Origin: Lineus longissimus
Lineage: Eukaryota > Nemertea > Pilidiophora > Heteronemertea > Lineidae
Reading direction: 5' to 3'
Length of the DNA stretch: 64,000 nucleotides
Assembly: GCF_910592395.1 (NCBI RefSeq)
Contig: NC_088309.1
Span: 13,210,599 to 13,274,598, forward strand
Shown: positions 10,641 through 22,010 of the stretch, piece after piece
How the letters are laid out: every line of letters starts with the position of its first letter
How positions within the stretch are numbered: the stretch's first letter is position 1
Position numbers and translations under genes: made by a program
Notes under the pieces: model-generated
Databases searched by the model: none
Told to the model about the DNA's origin: nothing
Seen by the model: only the letters and a program-made list of their open reading frames with translations

Positions 10641-10707
10641 GGAAAAGAGTCAGATTCCTACAGATCCTGCCCTGAAATTATCTTAAAGTAATGAGCAGAA
10701 AGTTTGA

Positions 10708-13705
10708 TTAAGTAGGTCGACTTCCACGGAGTTCCCGCCCTTTCTTCAACCACAGGGCCTTCCTTCTGGCAATGCGTTCCTGCTGGGCCAGATGGACGCA
10801 ACAACCAATGGACAATCTGTAGCGAGCTGGTTGTTTTAGATCATCCCTAGGACGAAACTTGCGGCTGGGTGGTGGATCAGTTGTCACGCTTGGCGCAGAA
10901 TCAGAGCTACTCTCAAGGTTACCTAGAACAGTGACCACCTCTGGTGTGCAGAGCGCTGCACCGGAGGCATTCTCGGAGTCGGAATGGCTGTCATGGTTAC
11001 CTAGAGCAGTGACCACCTCTGGTGTGCAGAGCGCTGCACCAGATACAGGGGAAGTTGGTACTGAGTCAAAACTGGCTGCAGAAGAGTTTCTCTAGTTTGT
11101 CCTGCTTTTGGGCTAGTCCCGGTGTTGCTATCTTGTTCAGCCTGTGGGTCCTCAGCACGAGAGTGAAAAACCTTGAGGTTATTGAGGTGTACTACCTTAG
11201 GATGCCGGTTACGTCCATTCACTCGTCTTATCCTGTAATTCACCTGAGATATTTTTTCCAGTACCTCAAAAGGTCCCTCCCAGCGTCTGTGGAACTTTGA
11301 CACTTCCTCTGGCTTCACATGATGGTTACGTAGCAACACCATATCACCCGCACCAAAAGATGTCATCTTAGTCTTCAAGTCGTAGTGTGTCCTTTGCCTT
11401 CTCTGGGCCAACTTCAAATTCTCTCGAGCTCTCCTGTGGGCAGAGTCAATTCGGTCACGGAGTTTCGCAACATGAGCCGTTGTCTCGATGGATGGTGTCT
11501 CTGGAGCACCAATTACCAGATCCAACGGAACTGTCATCTCCTCCCCAAATGTCATGCAGTATGGAGTCTCTTGAGTGGATGCTTGGATGCTGCTTCGGAA
11601 AGCCATAAGCGATGCTGGAAGGTGTTCATCCCAGTCCAATCCCTCTTGGTCAACCATGGTCATCAGCATATCCTTTAGTGTGCCATTGAAGTTTTCCACC
11701 TGCCCGTTGCACTGGGGGTGGTATGCTGTGGTACGGCTCTTGTGGACATTCAGCAGCTGGCACATTTCAGCAAACACAGTGGACTCAAAGTTCCTCCCTT
11801 GATCACTGTGGAGGTTCTCTGGTGTGCCGAATCGACAAACATAGTCGTTCACCAGAACCTTAGCACAGGTGGTGGCCTTCTGATTTCTCAGAGCCCAGGC
11901 TTCTGGTCATTTTGAAAATGCATCCTGTGCCACCAAGATGTAGCGATGGCCTCTCCTGGAAGGTGGATTGATCGGCCCAACGATGTCTATATGCAACCGC
12001 TGGTTGCTGCGGCCTGCAGGGATGCTCTTAAGGGGTGCCTTGTTACGCTTACCTCATTACGAGAAAAGCATAAACTCAACCCCGCGCATGCGCAGACGTG
12101 ACCTGATCTGACCTAATTGGCAGACCAGCCGGTCAATAGAAAATACATTGAGCACGTAGGTATTGCCATCTCACGGCTTCCAGGGGAACTGGGGGCAAGT
12201 TGCCGATAGCAGACATGAAGGATATAATATACATCTATCCCCTGGCCAAATTTCAAGTAATTTGAAGAAAATTTTAAGTTGAACACATCGACGGTGAAAT
12301 TTGCCTGATTTTCCAAGCCTAAATGCATTAGAATTGCTTTGAAAAATGGCAAAATTAGAGAATGTAGTGACTTTGAAGGCTTGTAACTTCGCGCGCGTTG
12401 CATGGATTTTAGTTGCCGATAGCAAGTGCAGATGGCGATACCGTATAGAGCACCTACACCAAGTTTGAGCGTATTTGAAGAAACTTCACCGTTGAACATT
12501 GGGGTCCTCAAAATCTACTATTTTCAGAATGTTGTAATTTCGTCAGAGTCCAAATCAAGAAAAACCCATTGATTCTTCTTCCTTAAAATGCAACAGGAGC
12601 ACACCTTACATTACCTTGAGGATGTTTCGGTTGTGTATGGGTGTGGTCTGGACCTGGCCTGATTACTCCAATGTGTGGTCCTGTTAGCAGGGTGTGGGCT
12701 GGGTGTGGCCTGGCCGGGGGTTGGGGGGGGGGGGCGGGGTCGTTATTCCTTGGAAGACCATTTTCAGAATGTTGTAATTTCGTGAAGATGATTCGGTGGT
12801 GCATGGATGTGGTGTGACCCTGGCCTGATTACTCCAATGTGTGGTCCTGTTAGCAGGGTGTGGGGTGTGGCCTGGCCGGGGGGGGTCGTTACTCCTTGGA
12901 GGTCCATTTTCAGAATGTTGTAATTTCGTCAGAGTCCAAATCGAGCAAAAACCCACTGAATCTTCTTCACAAATGCAACAGGAGCACACTTTACATTACT
13001 TGACAATAATCGGGATTAACGCTGCGAGTGCGTGACAATTCCAAACTTGTTGTTGCGGGATCCATGGTAGCGATTGCGGGCCTCTGATTGGCTGGCGATG
13101 TGAACGGTGCTGCCACCTTACGGATAGCGGACTTGCTCCATTTCTCCTAATGTCCCTTGCATTTTGGCAGATTACACAAGTTCTGACAAAGTCGACTACA
13201 TTCCTTTTTAAGCCAGGGCGCCAGCAACGCTGTTTTGCCTTCCCAAGGGTCTTGGACACTCCTAGATGGGCACCAGCAAAACCACTATGGATCTCCTCCA
13301 GCACTGGGTTAACAAAAGATGAGGGCAGTACTAGGCGAAGCCTGTCATTATCTGGAGCCCTGCAGTACAAAATGCCATCCTGGATCACCAGATTGGGGTG
13401 CTGGGCCCATACAGCCCTCTCCGTCCTACTGCATCCCATCATTACTTCTTCCAGTGGCTTGTCAGTTGTTTCCGACACGTGGAGGTACACTGACCTCAAA
13501 TCAGGGTCATCCTTTTCAATTGCTGGATTTCTTCCCGGTTCCACATGAATTCGGGTGTCTTCAGTCCGGTGGCTTTCCTTGGCGACTGGATTGCACTCAC
13601 CTGTAAGGTTGGAGATTTGGCCTCCGTGGGACCACACGTAGGACAGTCCCCATGTCGACGCATCCTTTTGGGTCGCCTTGACAGAGCGTCTGCGTTCCCA
13701 TGCTT
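10708..13705 (-). pseudogene. Ty3/gypsy pol remnant: RNase H end plus integrase
   Basis: On the minus strand the order is: RNase H C-terminus (HGNADALSRRP, near 13690), the HHCC zinc finger of integrase (HSGFAGAHLG ... CVICQNARD, near 13330-13180), then after an insertion the integrase core (HIDIVGP, HSDQGRNFES, YHPQCNGQVENFNGTL) and the C-terminal region (RRWEGPFEVLEKI). The protease, RT and gag are missing, so it is 5'-truncated. Damage seen: a frameshift just after RNase H, an in-frame TGA near 11907 replacing the Trp of a KWPEA-type motif, and about 1.1 kb of foreign sequence between the zinc finger and the core. Confidence 0.85.
12044..13125. mobile_element. Insertion in the gypsy integrase, with internal tandem repeats
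   Basis: The integrase frame is broken here. The insert holds two repeat systems. One is a degenerate unit of about 215 bp, marked by AGTTGCCGATAGCA at about 12199 and 12413 and GAAGAAA.TT...GTTGAAC. The other is a unit of about 185-200 bp at 12519-13006, marked by TTTTCAGAATGTTGTAATTT three times and GGTCCTGTTAGCAGGGTGTG twice. No terminal inverted repeat or coding region was found; the family is unknown to me. Confidence 0.45.
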
Positions 13706-13739
13706 TCACAGTGGGCAAATCCTCAAAAGCGCCAGTGCG

Positions 13740-13897
13740 TCACGTCAATCAGTTTCATAGAATGATTGAAGACGGCGCCAGCTGCGTTCGGCTTTGACCT
13801 CTATAGCACCTCCTGCATTCGCGCCACTACTATTTTCGTCTGCTAGAAGGACTTAACACCTTACTCGAGTCAAGAAACGAACTTGGACGATTTCAAA
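13740..13897 (+). promoter_or_regulatory. Putative promoter and 5' UTR of the bromodomain gene
   Basis: GC-rich sequence between the gypsy remnant and the first ATG of the bromodomain gene. No TATA box or initiator can be fixed by eye; the call rests on position. Confidence 0.3.
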
Positions 13898-16816
13898 ATG
13901 GCTGGCTTTGACCCGTTGCTACCGCAATGGTAGGCATTTTCATCAATAATTCGAAGTTTTAGTGGGATATTAGCCCCTATTCCTGCTCAACCGGAAGCAG
14001 TAATACACAAAGTTTGCAATGCAATAAATCTTCATTCGTAATTTTTTCGAAAAATCGAGAAACATAGCCGTTAACTACAGGTACTCAGGCGGCACATATA
14101 TCTTGCATGCTCGTGTTCATGGCTGCTTGTAGAAACGAAAAGGGTGATGAAATGGACATACCCCTTTTTTGAAGGGCTGTAGTGCATGACGCATGTGCAT
14201 TGCGGGCATAATTAGTGGTTATGGCGGCGTCAGGGCCTATGACGCCATTTTAAGTGCCATTTGACCTTGATGTTTTGGAATTTTGTGCCCTGGACCCTGT
14301 TAGACATAATAAAGCCGTTTCGTGGTATTCTAATGAACACTTGCCCTGTCTAGTGTCCAGTGGTTATTTATAAAATAGAATCTGCAAATTTATTGTGCAA
14401 ATGTTTTGCATTTTAGAATTGACCTTGACAAGCTGTCTCAGTGTCTGTGCATCAACGCATTAGCAGTGCACACATACCTAGCCCTATGCATCATTTCCTT
14501 CAAGCTACATTCTTTGCCTTTAGGGCTACAAATTAGAAATTTCAATGCATGGCTTTAATCGATGACTTCTTGCACAATGTATCAGGTGCGGGTCCAGGGG
14601 GGGGGGGGGGGGCCCCCAGGTCCAGAGGGCGGTGTGCACCCACGGGCTTCTGAAGTTATATGTGCACTGACAACGTATACCTCAAATTATAAAGGGAGCA
14701 GTTGGTAGTAGGCCCCGCAGGGATTCGCTAATCAATGAACAGGATGGTGTACAATAGGAATGTAGGCCTTACAATACATGCCCTATGTCCCAGGCTAAGG
14801 TTTCTTGATCACAATCAAGTTTGAGCTGTTGCTCAGTATACTTTGTGAATAGGCTCAGAATACAGTGGTTGTCAGATTGTACAGGGGAATCTATAACCTA
14901 CGTAGGCCTATTCAACCGGAAGAAGTTCAAGAATATTCATCGTTGAGCAGATATATAATGAACTTTGAACTTTGTATGACAAAAAGCCTTGTTCACACCG
15001 ACTAGCGTGATGATACAACTTGCTTAGGCCTACTCATACCACAACTATAGTTTCAACTATTTTCATTTCAATTTTCAGGTGCAGTGGGGAAGGCAGAGAT
15101 AATTCTGAGATTCAAGTTCTAGGAGTAGGAGGTGAGATTTGACGAGAAAATTAGGATGCAATTGCAATCCCATTCCTTTATCATGATAAAAATGAAACAA
15201 TCATATGATCTGATGATTGGTTTGATCAAAATACTCTTTCAAAATTGATGTTTTCTCTTTCTTGCTTTCTCTTTTTTCAGGTGATGTTGATGTGCCAATG
15301 GCCTCTGGTGGCAATGGGTCCATGCCAGTTCCAGGAGGTGAGATTTGAGGAGAATAAGAAAAGTCATATTGAGGACTGTTTCGTCAACCAACTTCAATGG
15401 AAAGAATCGGAGAAGAGGACAGTTGAGAGCATGCTCATGGTTTTTGCAGCCAGGTATGTTATCATGACCATTAAGGAGAGCAATAGCTGTTCCAGCTTCT
15501 CTGAGATTCTCAAAGAGAGTATTGTGTAGAAAGAAAAGTGTATGTATTGTATGACACCTCATTACTCTCTTCGTTGCATTATCTAAGGAAAATGCCGCTT
15601 AATAATATAATTATCGCTGAGTTTGTCAACAGATCGAGAGTTACTGCCTAGCAAATGAGAAGAACAAGAAGTACAATTATTGTGCTACATGTACATTGTA
15701 TGATATATTATTCAACAGTTGTCTCTGTTTTCTGATTCAAACCGTCGTTTAGATATTGTGCTGTGCCTACAATTCTTTTTCATTTGCAGTTGATATTGAC
15801 GTAAATCCTGGCTATCTTGATATTGTAACACAGCCAATGGACTTTAGCACCATTAAAAGCAAACTGGAGGTAGGCATTATTACTTGAGGATGTGTCTGTG
15901 CTTCATTATAGATTTGAGGTATGTTCCCTTACCTGTGTCAAACATAATAATGGCAAATTCTCTAATGGAGCTGCAAGCTTCAGACTGGGATAACACAATA
16001 TTCATAAATTCTACTATGCATACCCACTGCACCTGTGATGAACTGTAAAAATATGATTTTCTTCCAGAGTAACCAATATTCGTCTATGGAGGCGTTCGAT
16101 AGAGACATGTTGGTTGTCGAGCAGAACTGCTACTCCTACAACCCTGCAGATGACCCTATAGCCTCGGATTGCAGACAGGTATTTGCATTCTACAAGAGGG
16201 AATATCGGAGAACATTTAATCGTTTCCATAAGGTACATGTAATAGTACACTGATAGATTTATTTTCAGAATATTTCAAAGTTATATTGAACTGCTTTGTG
16301 TATTTGACAAAAAGCAATTTTCATGGTCATGATTACTGAATCTACTAAGGGATTTACATAAATAGTTTCATGTATTATTTCAATGCAGGTTGGAACTCCA
16401 CTCACACGCAAAAGAAAATTTCCAGTCGGGGATGTACAGAGAGCACGGAAGGAAGGCAGAGCGAACCTTGCTCATTCATCTGCAATGAAGGTGATCTCTA
16501 AGCAAGTTGACCGCCTGGATCAGTTCATCAACGACAAGGAAAACACTTTGAGAGATCTCAATGCCGATGTAAGTGACACAATATTTGGCCATCTAATTGT
16601 TAATTCTCTTTGTTCTCAACATAGTAAATGGTGATAATGATTGATGTTTCAAAAGCTAGTCAATGAAGCACCATTACATTGTAAATCTTTCTAAGTCACC
16701 CTCTTGATTGAAAACCTGACGTTGTCTTTCTTCATCCAAAGATTTCATTTATGGAGCGTCTTAAAGAAGGAGAAGAGGAAGTGGAGAAGAAATGTCAACG
16801 TGTTCAAGTTAAAAAA
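13898..16816 (+). CDS. Bromodomain-containing protein, BAZ2/CECR2-like domain (3' end not found)
   Basis: Seven exons with matching phases: 13898-13929 (MAGFDPLLPQ plus two bases), 15079-15131, 15281-15337, 15790-15869, 16068-16232, 16389-16568 and 16742-16816, all with AG/GT borders. Exons 4-5 encode a bromodomain: PGYLDIVTQPMDFSTIKSKL, then SSMEAFDRDM and the acetyl-lysine-binding Asn in NCYSYNPADD. The family reads acetylated histones or other proteins in the nucleus. Exon 6 is basic (TRKRKF, possible nuclear localisation). Exons 6-7 are charged and helix-prone (VDRLDQFINDKENTLRDL, ERLKEGEEEVEKK), probably a coiled coil. The first bromodomain helix (alpha-Z with WPF-like shelf) is not evident. 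An alternative exon at 15335-15453 does not fit the phase. A Harbinger element occupies the following intron. Confidence 0.72.
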
Positions 16817-17000
16817 GTAAGTACCGGTAATGACTGTTACTAGTTTAGTTTGACACACTAGATACCTGGCAACGATTTGCGTGGTATTCATGAAGCACTG
16901 GCAAACTGCGCTAACGCGCAAGCTCCTCGTAACTTGGTCAATATTTGCGGGACCTTCAGATCGTCCCGCAACGCTTGCGTGGTATCTTATCCTTGCAGAA

Positions 17001-18227
17001 ATGGCTGTGCTGGCGATTGTGGAGGATGCAAATCGACGTGCTCTTCGCCGGGAACGTCTTTTTGTGGACAGAATTGATGACCTCCAGCGTTTTGACGATG
17101 TCCGCCTCATCAAGAGATACAGAATGCCGAGGCACGTCATTCTGGAGGTTCTCCATTTAATTGAGGAAGACATAGCACCAGTAACAACTCGATCCAGAGC
17201 AATCCAAGCATCGATTCAACTGCTCGTGCTCTCCGATACTTCGCTACGAGACGTTTTCAGACCGACAGTGGAGATCTTTGCGGAATCAGCCAACCCAGTG
17301 TTTCCAGGATCGTTAACAGGGTGTCTGGAGCATTGGAACGTGTTGCCCCTCATATCATATCTTTTCCAAGGGGTCAATACCAGGATGCGGTAAAGGAAGG
17401 ATTCTACCGGCCGCGCCACAGGATTCCGAACGTCGTTGGCTGCGTGGATGGTAGCTTAGTTCCAATTAAGTCACCACATGAACATGAAGATGCATACGTT
17501 TGCCGAAAGCAGTTTCATGCAATCAAATGTTCAAGGCATTTGTGACCACGAAATGAAGTTCATCAATGTAGTTGTTCGCTGGCCTGGCGCTACGCACGAC
17601 GCATATATATGGAATAATTGTCAATTGAGTCGGGGAATTCGAGAACCACCCTGAAAATGAAGGTTATCTCCTTGGAGATTCGGCTAACCCCCTGCACCCG
17701 TGGCTGATGACGCCAATCAGAAATCCCCAAGATGAAGGAGAGGTTCGATTTAATGCTCACCATCGAAGGGCCAGGCAGAAGATTGAGGCGACTTTCGGAC
17801 GATGGAAGATGAGGTGGCTGTGTCTTCACAGAGATGGTGAGTAAACATGGTAAAACTTAAATATGGCTTACTCAATTCTGCGGGCAAACCAATCTTTTGT
17901 AACGACAATACTAGATTGTCAACCCATACTCACTTTACTCTTGGAGGAATATACTTTCCAAATGATATATACTTGTAGAGTATAATTCATCTAAGCTTTG
18001 CTCTTACAGGTGGTGCTATATATCGTACGCCAGATCGGTGTTGCAAGGTGATCATCGCCTGTGCTGTGTTGCATAATATATGTGAGGAGCACGGCCTTCC
18101 CATTCCCCAGGATGTCCGAGTAAACGACGACAACCCAGATGAAGACGTGAATCCGCCCATCATGCCAGATGATGTCAATGGAGAAAGAGTTCGAGCGGGA
18201 ATCGTCCGAGATCATTTCTGGGCTTAG
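17001..18227 (+). pseudogene. PIF/Harbinger transposase (HARBI1-like), frameshifted
   Basis: It starts MAVLAIVEDANRRALRRERL just after a splice acceptor (CCTTGCAG). It keeps the family order: ISQPSVSRIVNRVSGALERV, the first catalytic Asp in VVGCVDGSLVPIK, the second in PGATHDAYIWNN, the LLGDS...LHPWLMTP block and the catalytic Glu in RARQKIEATFGRW, ending HNICEEHGLP...RDHFWA. An intron of 173 bp (17837-18009, GTGAGT/TTACAG) splits the 3' part. Single-base frameshifts near 17225, 17530 and 17630 make it non-functional. It faces the Myb-like gene at 19014-20203, as in other Harbinger elements. Confidence 0.85.
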
Positions 18228-19013
18228 TATGCCCTCACTTGTATTGCGATTCGCTATACTGCAGCGGTACAAAAAAATTTATGGCGGACGAGCACTAGGC
18301 CTTCTGCTTCAAAAACGGATACCGATTTTTAACGGACCCCGTGTGCTACTGAACGTGCTACTGAACGTTAAAGGAATGTATACGTATATTGTTCTACAAT
18401 TACTAAACTGTTTATTTACCCTTTATTGACAGGTCTTACACAATTCAACAATCAAAGTGACAATTACTCCGGATATAGTCATATATCCGCCTTGGGACCA
18501 ATCATTACATGTACCTGTATCCAGATGTATACATCTATACGACTTTCATCAACTTGTTGGAGATAAACGTTAATGACATTAGCGGCCTCGTAAGCTCAAC
18601 GAGACTGTCTTGTATACCTCAAAGAACTATGGTTATAAAAAGTGAGAATTGTGCAGCCTAATGCCAATTCTTCCGTACCCACAAAAATGTTTTTTTTATT
18701 CTTTCCAGAATTCGTTAAAATCAAGATATTTCGATATAAACAAAACTTGTCTCAACTCGCTAAGACATTCGTGCTAGTAATGGTACAACCTTATTCGGCA
18801 TAAACACATTCAGTACATACATTACCTGTACATGTATTACGATATTGTAAGATGCAAATTATGCAGTAAAAGTTCAATAAAACTTACAAAATGTATTACT
18901 GACTAACTTTCATCATGAATGATCTAGAATTCGAAAAGAAATACCAGTTATGAGGATCATAATCACTGCAGCAATATAGCTTATACCAAGCATCAAAGTC
19001 GCAATACAACAGA
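18228..19013. other. Non-coding spacer inside the Harbinger element
   Basis: Lies between the 3' ends of the convergent transposase and Myb-like genes. No exon or inner repeat was recognised; AATAAA (about 18876-18881) could serve the transposase transcript. Confidence 0.4.
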
Positions 19014-20203
19014 TTATGATTGTTCTACAATGAAGAGATGTGAACAAATATGTTCTGGCATCTCGCGCTCCGACACTGGTACTACGCTCTGCAATTCCGT
19101 GCACCTGGAACCTCCGTCAGATTTTTCTTGATGAAGAAGGACAAGTGTTTCAAGTAGAGTGGCGATCCTTGATGTATCCCGGGCCCGATTCCTGTCAAGC
19201 TCGAGTCGTTCTTTATCAATCTCAAGCCGTTCCTGCTCGACTTTAAGAAGTTGGTCTTGCACAGACGCACTGGTGGAAGAAAGCAAGGGCGAGACTCTGC
19301 GCAACGGGGTCGATCCAGGAGAAGTTGCAGTGGCCTGCAGTGATGACGATCTACTGTCATGACTGGTCGCGCATGTTGATTGGGATGGTGACAGCTTTCG
19401 CTTTCGAGGCAGTACCCTGGGTTGGTGAGAGGATAGGGATGCACTGGTATCCCACGAAGATCCAACATCGCCAAACCCGGTTCCTTCATCATATGAAGAG
19501 AAAGTCTTCGTGTGATCGTCATCAAAAGTGGAGTTCATATATTTATCATCGACCGGATAGTCAACGTCGTTAGCAGTGGCAGATGCTTCTCTTGCGGTAG
19601 GTCTCGTGGTTGCCATTGTCTGCAAAGCCTCCAAGGAGTTTGATCATAATCACATACAGTCAAGTTCAACTTTAGTTTAAAGTTGAATATGCATCAACAT
19701 TATAGCCACTGGTACAGGCGAAAACAATATTTATTGTGATCTGGAGAGTCGCCCCACTAAGACATGCCATGGCTTTGCTTTCCCATAATAAGAATTCATT
19801 TTCCAAGTCAAAAGACCCCGGCTCATTTTGGTGAAACTCTTAGTGAAATCGATTAAAAAAACAAGTCCATAAAATGTGCTGCATAACGCTGTTGTACAAT
19901 AGAAAAGGTCCGGGATTCTCAAAGCTGGTATACCGGCTTCTGGCCGGGGTTCAAAGGGTTAATATAACAGAGTAAAACATAACGCATGTGTAGGCCTACC
20001 TTCAGCTGTTTAGGTCTCGGTTGATCATGATATACAGCTGTGTCAGCCGTGTCTATCCCCCCTTCTATACCATGGATCCTGGTATTGCCCAGGATGCCGA
20101 TGATGCGGTTGTCGGCATCCGTCATCGCCGGTGTCTGGGTGGTTTCGGTTTCAAGCGGCACGTTTCCAGTTCTCTCGGCTTGTATCCGCTCTTGGCAAGC
20201 CTT
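19014..20203 (-). pseudogene. Harbinger Myb/SANT-like accessory protein, N-terminus missing
   Basis: Two minus-strand exons join in phase 0: 20000-20203 and 19014-19619, with a 380-bp intron (GTAGGC/TTTGCAG). The first part ends with CQERIQAERTGN, resembling the end of the Myb/trihelix domain found in Harbinger accessory proteins. Next come an acidic, Ser-rich middle and a C-terminal coiled coil (VEQERLEIDKERLELDRNRA). In Harbinger elements this protein binds the transposon ends and brings the transposase into the nucleus. A Helentron-like 3' end abuts at 20204 and has removed the DNA-binding part. Confidence 0.7.
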
Positions 20204-20580
20204 TTTGGCTCACCGTAGGGGAGTCTATACAATACCGCAGTGTCCGTCGTCCGTCGTGGTCGTCGTCGTCGTTGTCCGTCGTATCCTAGTTCAAAAACAG
20301 TGGCACGTTTTTTAACCGCTAGGCCTATGAACTTAAAACTTTGTACACATGACCCCCTAGGTCAGATGACCCGTGACACTAAATTTCTGTCCGATCTGAT
20401 TCTCTACTTGGCCACCAGGGGGCCAAATGTGGATATCTAAAAAGTGTGATATCTCGCTTATTAGTGACTTGTTTTCGATAAAACTTTTGTGGTAGGTACT
20501 CATAGCAAGGATACATCATATATCTTACGGGTTTTTAATTTGATCTACTTTTCAAGGTCGCAGAGGTCAAATGTGTGTAA
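20204..20580 (-). mobile_element. Helentron-like element, copy E, 5'-truncated
   Basis: In reverse orientation it shows the 3' end GGTGAGCCAAAAA, a short (GAC)n tract (about 20240-20285), AACGTGCCA, the CTCF-like palindrome (20409-20427) and TGACCT half sites near 20550. Homology stops near 20580 and no 5' end is present. It interrupts the Myb-like gene. Confidence 0.6.
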
Positions 20581-21061
20581 CAGGTTCAATTTGAACAGTT
20601 TGAAGAGTTTATTCCCCCTTTAAGTCTGCTATGACCAATGGTTTAGCTCAGGTTATTTTGGGCCTTCACGGTCCCTGAGCCTTATGTCATTTCATTGCAT
20701 GTGCTTTATCAGCTATTATTGTTTGTATAGTTTTCCTGGTCTACTGAGTTTCCCTCCAAATTCAGTTAGCCTTGGGATCCCGAACTGTGAACATGCATGT
20801 TGTAGACCTGGTCAGATGAGTTTAATATAAACATTTCCTCATATTTGATTTCTTCCTTTTCCTCCATCAACAATGTCACAAGGATTGGAACAGTGAATCT
20901 GTGGACCTGATGACTGATTTAATTCAGTATTACACATGCATACTACTGAAAGTGAGCAGACTCGAAATCTTTTGCCGGCTTTCGCCAGTTCAAAGCACGA
21001 TTTCTTCGCGGAAAGAGAAAGATAATCTCTGGCAGCGATGCAGATTGTTGTTTAATGCAAT
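20581..21061. other. No recognisable gene
   Basis: AT-rich sequence without supported exons. The rest of the Myb-like gene and the far Harbinger end should lie around here, but I could not find them. Confidence 0.3.
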
Positions 21062-21460
21062 TCCGAATGCTAGATGAACAAACATGGCGGACGCTTCACA
21101 AGAAGTTGACGTTTTCTCATGTTTCATGTCAAAATAACAATGATGTCGTAGACCTTTGATAGTGACACTGGGCAGAGTACACAAAGAAAGGTGACGAAGT
21201 AGAAACAAGTTTGCTGGAATTGCAAGGCTTTTTCAATGAACAATAACACTGCCATTCTCAGTTTATGCCGATATACAAAACCGCGAGGAGCTGCATGAAC
21301 TTGGCCTACATTATTTACCATACATTACACACCCGATACCGGTACATGAACAAATGCAATGCACTGCAACATATCTGCAGGGAAGTAAAGTATACATTGC
21401 ATGTGTCCAAACTCTAGCTAGGTGAACTTTAGTAAATAAGGGTGAACTTTTTCAAATTTA
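21062..21460 (-). repeat. Dispersed repeat R, copy 1 (inverse of 61021-61400)
   Basis: Its reverse complement follows 61021-61400 over about 380 bp, with shared words CCCTTATTTACTAA, TTGCATTTGTTCATGTACCG, ATGGTAAATAATGTAGGCC and CATTGTTATTTTGAC. No terminal repeats were fixed. It contains an ATGGCGGACGCTTC start-like site at about 21085, which could mean a duplicated first exon or promoter. Confidence 0.65.
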
Positions 21461-21761
21461 ACTTTAAGTTATTTTGATATTATCAGTGCAGTGCCCTAGT
21501 AAGCGCGCAGCGCCTTTAGGTTCGGGGGAAACCCCCCAAACCCCCTGGTTGGGAACCTGCTATAGTTCCTTCCGGCAAGTTTTTGTTTTGATAGATGGTT
21601 ATTTAGCAGTAACTCAACTGCATAATCACAATAGCCGGCAAAGAAATGGAAAATGTACCCCCTCCCCCTGGAAAGGTGTCCGGACTGATTCATATGTAAA
21701 GTGCCATCTCTAGTGAACTCACGCAACTGTTGGAATAAACTCGCCACTGATGATCGGGTAC

Positions 21762-21869
21762 CTTCTGGTGCCTTGATAGAATCTGGTACATGCTTTTTAG
21801 ACAACATATGGTTTTTCACAGCTCTGACTCCCATTGCCGAAATGTCAAATGTTTTACAACACTTGGCCT
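21762..21869 (-). CDS. Possible exon with a C2H2-like zinc finger
   Basis: A minus-strand exon with acceptor TATTTCAG and donor GTACCC. It encodes CCKTFDISAMGVRAVKNHML followed by SKKH, a Cys/His spacing like U1-type or BED-related fingers of transposon-derived proteins. No flanking exons were found, so this may be a transposon remnant. Confidence 0.35.
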
Positions 21870-21892
21870 CTGAAATATTTGCTTGAAGTCTT

Positions 21893-21949
21893 TTTAGCTA
21901 AGCTGACAAGCTGAGCTATTCATATGAGTAAATGGTAGAATGAATGTCC

Positions 21950-22004
<55 letters not shown>

Positions 22005-22010
22005 CGTTAA
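21893..22010 (-). mobile_element. 3' end of a second Helentron-like family, with (CAGA)n
   Basis: On the minus strand the end reads AGCTCAGCTTGTCAGCTTAG then CTAAAAA, an imperfect hairpin, preceded by a (CAGA)n microsatellite of about 14 units (plus-strand TCTG, 21952-22004). The plan is that of the main family, but the hairpin arm is GCTCAGCT instead of GCTCACCT. That arm matches the 5' ends listed at 24650, 45168 and 48743. Confidence 0.5.

Noticed and set aside
10859-11915. Plus-strand frames across the integrase region
   Set aside because: Antisense shadows of the minus-strand gypsy integrase, which has clear catalytic and C-terminal motifs.
12583-13035. Proline/His-rich minus-strand frames
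   Set aside because: Produced by the G-rich tandem repeats in the insert; no protein family resemblance.
21952-22004. CRISPR-like regular repeats
   Set aside because: A pure 4-bp microsatellite without spacers; eukaryotic setting.
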